This document shows, in pieces, positions 31,231-37,120 of a stretch of DNA of 37,120 nt. Positions within the stretch are counted from its first letter, which is position 1. Every line of letters starts with the position of its first letter. A program made the position numbers and the translations under genes. Origin of the DNA: Candidatus Poseidoniaceae archaeon (GTDB taxonomy: Archaea > Thermoplasmatota > Poseidoniia > Poseidoniales > Poseidoniaceae); NCBI GenBank assembly GCA_938084455.1, contig CALKDX010000061.1, forward strand, positions 1 through 37,120, given 5' to 3'. A model generated the notes under the pieces. It worked only from the letters and a program-made list of their open reading frames with translations. It searched no databases and had not been told where the DNA came from.

Positions 31231-33756
31231 TCAACGGCCCATAACTGCGGCGTGTACTTGGGCCTGAACCTCACGCATGCGAGACTTAGCACCAAGTTCT
31301 CGGAACACAGCAAGCGCCCGTTGAAGGTATTCCATGCGCCGTGGTTTGTCCGGAGCGACACCACCAAGGCGAGACAGGAGTTCACCAATTTGCATACGTA
31401 AATCATTGGCTTCAGCGATTACAAGAGCCTCGCGATAATGTTCCATCGCATCTTCCGCTCTGCCAGCGTCTTGAACAACTTCGCCCAAGAGGATGGTGAT
31501 TTCAACAAGAGAAAGCAAATCACCTGCGACGCTCATCGTTTCCAGTGCAGTCGAGTAGTGGTGAGATGCAACGTCGGCGTCTCCAACTTTCGCATAATAG
31601 CGGCCAAGAACCGCCTGAGCGCGAGCGTGAAGAACGGCGTCTTCGCCTCCATCGGTTCGTTCAAATGCTTCGAGTGCATGGTCACGAGCGCGGTCAATTT
31701 CACCTAGGTCAAGGAATGATCGGGCTAGGATGAGTTGTGAACCGATGAGGTCCGTACCATCGGATTCCTTGAGGATTGTTTCGACTTCTCCGTACGCTTC
31801 AAGGGCTTTTACACGGTCATTTTTCCGCCTCAACAAGTAGCCCATGTTGTTGTAGGAGCGAGCTGCTCCCTTTGGGTCCTCAAGTTGTATGAACTTCTCC
31901 AATGCTTCCCTGTGCATCTCTAATGCTTTGTCTGCATTGCCTTGCTTCAACGAAATATCTGCTAATGCCGCCAATATTTCGGCTTCAACAAGGGTTGATT
32001 TAGAGCGTGCCGCAAGCGCTTGGGCTTGGGCAAAGACCTCTTCGGCTTCTGTAAATCGTCCGAGAAGAACGAGAACTTCGCCCCTTAGTTGAGAAACACG
32101 CATGAACACCTCTGCTGGAAGATCAGAGCCATCAATTGATTCCATGAGTGGTAAAAGTTCCATGTGTCCTTGAGAGACAAGCGTGCGGCCATCCGTTGAA
32201 ATGAGCGTGGAAGCGGCTTCATGATTGTCAGAACGAATCAAGTGGAAAATATGTTCAATGGTCAATTCGGAATTCGGGCTTTGCTTTGCATACCAATTGC
32301 AGCATTTGGCATGGAACGATTTGCGAGTTGTTTCATCGAGGCTGCGGAGTAAAAACTCCCGAATCAAATCGTGGACATCATAAGTTTCTGCATCTGCCTG
32401 TCGAGCAAGACCTTGTTCAACGAGGGAATCCAATTCATCGGTATCGAGATCTTGCTCCGCAAGCGCAGCCAATTCTACTGGTTCTCGGTAAATGGCAAGC
32501 GCAGACAACACTCGCTTTTGTTCAGCACTCAATTTAGAAAAGATTTCCACAGTGACATAATTTTCCAACGTTTCGTGGAAAGCACCAGCCGACGCACCAC
32601 GGTTGATCAGTTCAAGAACGAGGGGGTGACCTCGAGAAAGACCGTGAATGTGGAGCCACTGCTCCTCTGCGAGTTCATCAAAACTGCTCAACAACTTCCT
32701 GCCCGCATCGGAGTCTAAACCATCAAGAGGTAAAACGAGGCTGGCAATTCGTCCTTCGGCGTCTTTGGTGGGCACCACAGGTTTGAACGAACGTGAAAAG
32801 AGGACAAGGGCTATTTCTTCCTCGCTCCCTAGCAGGGCAATGGACATTGCCTGGAACGTTTGGTGAAGCGTTGCATCTGCCACTTTATGGAAATCATCGA
32901 TCACGATCAGTGAAGGCGTCCCTTCCAGAGCATCAACCAACAAGCGGGCTGCATCTGCGGGTTGGGGAACCGGTGTCGCAGCAAGATAGTCCGCAAATGT
33001 GGAATTCCCTATGTTCGCCAACCAGTCTGCAACCGATTCAAAAAACGAACGTGAACCTTCCCAATCTTGGCAGCGATGGTAGAGCAAGTTTCGCCGATGC
33101 ATGAACCGTTCAATCAATTTTGATGCGACGGTGGTTTTTCCGATTCCAGCAATACCAGGAACCAGCAACGTCGTCGCACGGGCTTCGATCAGGCTCGCCA
33201 TGTTGTCGAGTTCCTTTTCGCGTCCGTAGAAATGTCTCAGTCGAGGTAGGTCGCCGAGCGAAGTGACGAGTTGTTTCTCGACATGCTTTGACAAATCTCG
33301 TTCAATTAAATCCGCGGAAAGCGAACGAGCATCAAGAACGCAATTGTCATCCATGTACCGAATGATGTCCACCGGGCGCATCGAAAAGGGTAGTTTTTCA
33401 TTGATTTCACTCAAGGTGGAATGGATTGTTTGGCCATCTTCGAGGATTGCCCGCAATGGAAAAGAGCGCAGACGTCGCCAAGTCTCTTCACTGAGGTTCA
33501 TACCGGGGTCTGTCAAAAAATAGGCCTTACGCTTTCTTGAAACTCCTTTGACGTGGGCTTGTCGTTCGATCAGCAAGCCTTGGTCCTTCAAACCGGCAAT
33601 GGCTCTGGGAACGTTCGAGCGGGCAATAGCAACGGCGTTAGCAATGCCCATTTGCGACAGAGCGAATGGAACTTCAACGCTGTTTTTAAAATCCGTGTAA
33701 TCCAACAAGTGGAGAAGGATTCGTTCCTGAACCCCCGGCTTTGGATGCGCTGCCAT
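31231..33756 (-). CDS. STAND-type ATPase regulator: winged helix, NTPase and TPR repeats
   Basis: 841 residues with three parts. Residues 1-85 form a winged helix-turn-helix (QMGIANAVAIARSNVPRAIA helix pair, RKRKAYFLT wing). Residues 175-420 are a P-loop NTPase of the STAND/AAA type, with Walker A GIAGIGKTT at 201-209 and Walker B SLIVIDDF at 282-289, followed by a LVLFSRS sensor segment. From about 540 the protein is a long array of TPR-like helix pairs (GRFTEAEEVFAQAQALAARS, GNADKALEMHREALEKF, GEIDRARDHALEAFE). This layout resembles MalT-like regulators: ligand or protein binding by the repeats controls ATP-dependent oligomerisation and DNA binding. It is 57 bp downstream of a surface gene on the same strand and tail-to-tail with the pilin operon. 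A defence role for such proteins is known elsewhere, but regulation is more plausible here. Confidence 0.88.
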   Translation of the reverse strand: MAAHPKPGVQERILLHLLDYTDFKNSVEVPFALSQMGIANAVAIARSNVPRAIAGLKDQGLLIERQAHVKGVSRKRKAYFLTDPGMNLSEETWRRLRSFPLRAILEDGQTIHSTLSEINEKLPFSMRPVDIIRYMDDNCVLDARSLSADLIERDLSKHVEKQLVTSLGDLPRLRHFYGREKELDNMASLIEARATTLLVPGIAGIGKTTVASKLIERFMHRRNLLYHRCQDWEGSRSFFESVADWLANIGNSTFADYLAATPVPQPADAARLLVDALEGTPSLIVIDDFHKVADATLHQTFQAMSIALLGSEEEIALVLFSRSFKPVVPTKDAEGRIASLVLPLDGLDSDAGRKLLSSFDELAEEQWLHIHGLSRGHPLVLELINRGASAGAFHETLENYVTVEIFSKLSAEQKRVLSALAIYREPVELAALAEQDLDTDELDSLVEQGLARQADAETYDVHDLIREFLLRSLDETTRKSFHAKCCNWYAKQSPNSELTIEHIFHLIRSDNHEAASTLISTDGRTLVSQGHMELLPLMESIDGSDLPAEVFMRVSQLRGEVLVLLGRFTEAEEVFAQAQALAARSKSTLVEAEILAALADISLKQGNADKALEMHREALEKFIQLEDPKGAARSYNNMGYLLRRKNDRVKALEAYGEVETILKESDGTDLIGSQLILARSFLDLGEIDRARDHALEAFERTDGGEDAVLHARAQAVLGRYYAKVGDADVASHHYSTALETMSVAGDLLSLVEITILLGEVVQDAGRAEDAMEHYREALVIAEANDLRMQIGELLSRLGGVAPDKPRRMEYLQRALAVFRELGAKSRMREVQAQVHAAVMGR

Positions 33757-33792
33757 ATTGTCCCACCCGCACTTATCCTCTTCAACTCTTGC

Positions 33793-33805
33793 GGCTCATT
33801 GAGCC
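33793..33805. promoter_or_regulatory. Perfect 13-bp palindrome upstream of the STAND regulator
   Basis: GGCTCA T TGAGCC is a perfect inverted repeat with a one-base centre, located 37-49 bp before the regulator's ATG (33756) and about 8 bp after the stop of the upstream surface gene. It could be an operator bound by the regulator's winged helix (autoregulation) or form a short 5-bp, 3-base-loop RNA hairpin at the end of the surface gene's message. Only one copy is noted in the window. Confidence 0.35.
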
Positions 33806-33813
33806 TTAGATGT

Positions 33814-36800
33814 TCATTGGTCTGGCGTGTAATTTGGATCTGGAACCCAGCTGTTGGTTGCTTCATCCCATAGCCAACCTGGATGGTTGGATGCTGCTGG
33901 GGTAGCAGCGACAGCTGCAGCCACTGGAGCAGCAGCCTCTGTTTGAGGGAGGTCCACAGGGTTTTGCTTGGCTTTGGCCCACGCATAGGGGTCTTCAGCA
34001 GCTTGTGCTTCATTTTCAGCCATTTGTGCGTCGTCTTCAAACTCTTCATATTCCACTTGGAAGAAGAATGCACCAGCACCGAGCAAGGCGATAATGCCTA
34101 CAATCGCACCGATGATCAACAGCAGGTTACTGCTTCCTGATTCGGATGAAGCCGAACTGATTTGGAATTGAGTATCCGAAGCGGTACCGGGTGCAGAGTA
34201 CACCTGCCCATCCATTTCAAAGATGATTGATGCCTTATCGAGACCTGACAACTGATTGCTTGCGATGTTCATTTCCCAATTGCCATCAGCGCCAACTCGG
34301 GTGGAATTCAAGCGAATCCCCTTTGCATCGTCAAACCGTGCAGCGACAATGCTGTTCGGCAGACCTTTGCCGCCAAAGACGGCTGGATCCGTAGCCGTGA
34401 TTGGCCCTGAATCAGTACGCTCAGCGCTGAAAGCGACGGAAACTACAACGACATTTACCGTGTATGAGTAAGCCACTGAATCATAGGAATCACGAGCCTC
34501 GAACATCAATCCGACCAAGGACCATTCAGAAATCTCTGAGGTTGGTTGAACCCACGGTGGGTTGTAGGTCGCTACGCCTTGAGCGTTGATTGAAACATAA
34601 TCTGCATAGAAGTCATCATCGAGGTTGCTGGCGTCGTCAAAGATATCAAACAGCAAATCGTTTTCAGCCTCTCCTGTACCATCTGGATCAGAGAAGAAGT
34701 TTGTCAAATCGATGACTGCACCTTCTCCGCAACGGTCGATGGCGTTTGAGTTGGCATCACAGAACACAGTGATGGTGTTCGTCCATCCTTCGGTGATGAA
34801 GATGGGGGCAACGTTATCCGCATCGGTTGGATTGTCAATTGTGATTCGAATTCGCTGTTCTATCGAGTAATCTTCACCATCATACGCTTTGATGACCAAT
34901 TCATACTGTTGATCATGGATCAGTTTCGATGTATCCCATGTTGTGGCCCATGCACCATTAGGGGCAAAGGTTGTCACAGGGTTTGGCCCGTTGTTGAGCA
35001 TTAGACTGCTTGCCAAATCTTGAATTTGTATTTCCACCCGGGTCACTTGACCATCGTTGTCTCGAGCAACCCCCTGAATCAGTTGCTCCTCGGATGCTCT
35101 CAAGACATCGCTGTTGATTGGTTCACTGATTTGGACAAATGGTAAGGCGTTGTCATTCAAGATAGTGAGGGTTCGTGTTTCAGCATTGCATACACCGACG
35201 AGATCGATACAGAAATCACTGTCTGCGGCCCAGATACTAAAGGTGTAGGTTCCGCTTGCGAGTTCTTCAAACTGCCAGTCATACGACCATGCAGTGGAGC
35301 CCTCAATTGCGAAGTGGGAGGTGTAGCCGTTTGGACCGTTGATATCGAACCAAATGGATTGGATATCACTGCCCCAGGTCCCACTGTACGGGTCGCTGGC
35401 TGAGCCGGTGAAGGTGACCTTGTTGTTGTCATGAGAGCTACCGTCATTCGGAGTTTCGACCAAGATGGTTGGTGCTACGAGGTTCAATTTGTACTTGCGG
35501 ACTTCAATTGGTGAGTAGTCCAAGCCGTCGTAGGAACGAACACGGAAGGTGACATCGCCTTCACCCTCAGGATGGGCAGACAAATCCCAATCGAACGACC
35601 AGGACTTGAACGGGTGGTTCGAGAGGGTGATTTCACCACCAGCTCCGGAGGTATCGATTGCTGAATTCCACTCGGATGATCCCGGTGGTTGGACCTCAAC
35701 GCGCTTGATGAGGCCGAATTGTTTCTCATAGGCCACAATATCAAGTGGATATGGTCCTGCTAGACCGTCCCATGCCGTGCCAGTGAGAGTGACAGTGGTG
35801 GCAAACGATGCACCATCACCTTGAGTCACTGCGACTGAGGGTTTGAGGTTATCAAGGCTGATGATGTCTTCAATTGGCCCGTTCAAAACGAAGTCAAATG
35901 ACTTGGTGCCCTTTCCGAACTTGTAGGCGTTGACGCTGTAGAACGGCAGTTCACGGTTCCCTGTTTCACAGTTGGAAGTGTCTTGAGAAGACTGAGATTG
36001 ATCGCCCTCGTCAACAAAGGTATCACCATCGTTATCATAACCATCAGAGCAGGTGTTTTCATCCATGAATTCAGTGATCCCTGGCGATACTGTGACCTCA
36101 ACGTTGGACTCACCCACAAGGTGGTTCCAATTTCTGTCAAGGTAGAAATCACTTGGGAGCGAAATTTGTGGAGTGAAGCCAAAAGCGTCGGTCTGCAACG
36201 TATAGAGAGGCAGTCCGGTGGCATCGCTGATGACGACTGTTGCATCCGCAACGTTGCTGTTCTTAGCTTTCACTTGGTATCGGACAAGTTCACCTTCGCG
36301 AACTTGCGATCCCCATGCTGAATTTTGGTTTTGGACGTGGACCTTGCTTGCGTCGAAATTCTGTAAATCAGCAAAGGAAAATACCGTTGAGTTGTCGACT
36401 ACCTCGAGGGCCATTGGCATGAAGCGAGGGGGCATGACTGCGGTTGATGGGACTTGCAGGCATTCATCGAGGACGTATGGGCATTCAGCGCCAAGCCATT
36501 GAAGCGATACTGGATATGAAAGCGTATCGTCGTTGCCGTCGCCATCGTAATCCGTAGGGATTGCATCTGGGATGTATTCTGATTGAACGGTGACTCGGGA
36601 TTCAGTGATGTTGTACACTTGTAAAGCGTTGGTGTATGAGTTGCCCGAGAAGTAAGCGATGGACCCGTACTTGTTCCCATAGTTGTCATCGTACATCGAG
36701 ATGTTTGCTGCGAAGCCGCCAACCTCCACAGTGTTGCGTTGTGCGTTGAAAATACCGCCCTTGATTCGGAAACCATCACCAGCATTGTTCGTGATGGTGT

Positions 36801-37119
36801 TATCGTAAACTGTCGCGGAGGACATGAACACGTGAACCGCTGGACAAGCGAAGTCGCCACCGTACATTTGTGAACTACATGTGCCGGTGTTGTTGCTGAT
36901 TTGATTGTTAGCAAGGTAGAGGCGAGCAGCTGTTGGTGTTGGCACGTTCCATCCTTGGTCGTTGAAGTGGTATTCCCCGATCAAAACTGCTTCTTTAGCG
37001 GTGTCTTGAATGGTGTTGTTTTCAGCAACGACATCAGAGGTTCCGTAGATCCACAATCCATTCCAACCACCAATGGGCCCGATCTGGTTGTTGTGGATGT
37101 GGACGGTCGAGGAGCGAAT
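33814..37119 (-). CDS. Beta-helix surface protein, C-terminal 1100 residues (5' truncated by window edge)
   Basis: The frame is open to the right edge, so the N-terminus lies outside; the TTG at 37056 is not a real start, because the sequence before it (STVHIHNNQIGPIGGWNGLW) is already beta-helix. About the first 150 visible residues show parallel beta-helix rungs (VVAENNTIQDT, YLANNQISNNTG, TVYDNTITNNAGDGF). A calcium-loop region (DENTCSDGYDNDGDTFVDEGD) and several Ig-like domains follow. A TM helix (LLLIIGAIVGIIALLGAGAFF) lies near the C-terminus. The cytoplasmic tail is acidic, then Ala/Pro-rich, and ends in HPGWLWDEATNSWVPDPNY. Likely a cell-surface adhesion or glycan-binding protein, NosD/pectate-lyase-like in fold only. 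Co-directional with the STAND gene 57 bp downstream. Confidence 0.88.
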   Translation of the reverse strand: MRSSTVHIHNNQIGPIGGWNGLWIYGTSDVVAENNTIQDTAKEAVLIGEYHFNDQGWNVPTPTAARLYLANNQISNNTGTCSSQMYGGDFACPAVHVFMSSATVYDNTITNNAGDGFRIKGGIFNAQRNTVEVGGFAANISMYDDNYGNKYGSIAYFSGNSYTNALQVYNITESRVTVQSEYIPDAIPTDYDGDGNDDTLSYPVSLQWLGAECPYVLDECLQVPSTAVMPPRFMPMALEVVDNSTVFSFADLQNFDASKVHVQNQNSAWGSQVREGELVRYQVKAKNSNVADATVVISDATGLPLYTLQTDAFGFTPQISLPSDFYLDRNWNHLVGESNVEVTVSPGITEFMDENTCSDGYDNDGDTFVDEGDQSQSSQDTSNCETGNRELPFYSVNAYKFGKGTKSFDFVLNGPIEDIISLDNLKPSVAVTQGDGASFATTVTLTGTAWDGLAGPYPLDIVAYEKQFGLIKRVEVQPPGSSEWNSAIDTSGAGGEITLSNHPFKSWSFDWDLSAHPEGEGDVTFRVRSYDGLDYSPIEVRKYKLNLVAPTILVETPNDGSSHDNNKVTFTGSASDPYSGTWGSDIQSIWFDINGPNGYTSHFAIEGSTAWSYDWQFEELASGTYTFSIWAADSDFCIDLVGVCNAETRTLTILNDNALPFVQISEPINSDVLRASEEQLIQGVARDNDGQVTRVEIQIQDLASSLMLNNGPNPVTTFAPNGAWATTWDTSKLIHDQQYELVIKAYDGEDYSIEQRIRITIDNPTDADNVAPIFITEGWTNTITVFCDANSNAIDRCGEGAVIDLTNFFSDPDGTGEAENDLLFDIFDDASNLDDDFYADYVSINAQGVATYNPPWVQPTSEISEWSLVGLMFEARDSYDSVAYSYTVNVVVVSVAFSAERTDSGPITATDPAVFGGKGLPNSIVAARFDDAKGIRLNSTRVGADGNWEMNIASNQLSGLDKASIIFEMDGQVYSAPGTASDTQFQISSASSESGSSNLLLIIGAIVGIIALLGAGAFFFQVEYEEFEDDAQMAENEAQAAEDPYAWAKAKQNPVDLPQTEAAAPVAAAVAATPAASNHPGWLWDEATNSWVPDPNYTPDQ

Positions 37120-37120
37120 A

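Noticed and set aside
31231-33756. STAND ATPase as an antiviral (Avs-like) defence gene
   Set aside because: It has a DNA-binding winged helix and no nuclease or other effector domain, and no defence genes are nearby; regulation is the simpler reading.

Overview
The window reads as a chromosomal segment of a marine archaeon of the Thermoplasmatota, most likely Marine Group II (Candidatus Poseidoniales). The evidence is an archaeal-type ribosomal protein S15 (uS15), an archaeosine synthase (ArcS/TgtA2), a UPF0201 RNA-binding family protein, archaeal class III (type IV pilin-like) signal peptides, a bacterial-type DnaJ, and several very large secreted proteins with thrombospondin type 3 calcium repeats. 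The lineage is an inference from gene content; no rRNA is present to confirm it. Coding density is very high. No gene-free stretch exceeds about 235 bp, and I see no tRNA, rRNA, CRISPR array or insertion sequence.

Layout. 1-373: 3' end of a CBS-domain protein (+). 374-6207: a minus-strand run, transcribed right to left: arcS, rps15, a degenerate RecJ/DHH-like protein, a small helical protein and a membrane protein ending in a zinc ribbon. This is an information-processing operon with a membrane protein at its end. 6292-8517: a plus-strand single-pass membrane protein with a large ectodomain. 8518-11777: minus-strand dnaJ, a membrane zinc-ribbon protein and an ExoA-like family 2 glycosyltransferase. 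11841-13832: a UPF0201 protein (+), a pyroglutamyl peptidase fused to a Nudix hydrolase (-) and a small two-helix membrane protein (+). 13829-26343: a minus-strand surface cluster of a 1917-residue secreted protein with about 14 calcium-repeat modules, a 1802-residue anchored surface protein, a small helical protein and a lipoprotein with an HExxH protease motif. 26576-31228: a plus-strand YycJ-like metallo-beta-lactamase-fold hydrolase, then three pilin-like proteins linked by ATGA start/stop overlaps. 31231-37119: minus-strand genes for a winged-helix/STAND ATPase/TPR regulator and, upstream of it, the 3' part of a beta-helix surface protein that runs off the right edge.

How it fits together. 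More than half of the window encodes cell-surface material: giant secreted or anchored proteins, pilin-like proteins, a surface protease, a glycosyltransferase and membrane proteins with cytoplasmic domains. The STAND ATPase lies between a beta-helix surface gene and the pilin trio and is a candidate regulator of one or both. Two anchored surface proteins end in short tryptophan-containing cytoplasmic tails that may bind a common partner. The most noteworthy items are the pilin trio with an unusually large middle member, the RecJ-like protein lacking its catalytic motifs in the S15 operon, the Pcp-Nudix fusion, and five convergent gene pairs that all abut or overlap within a few bases.
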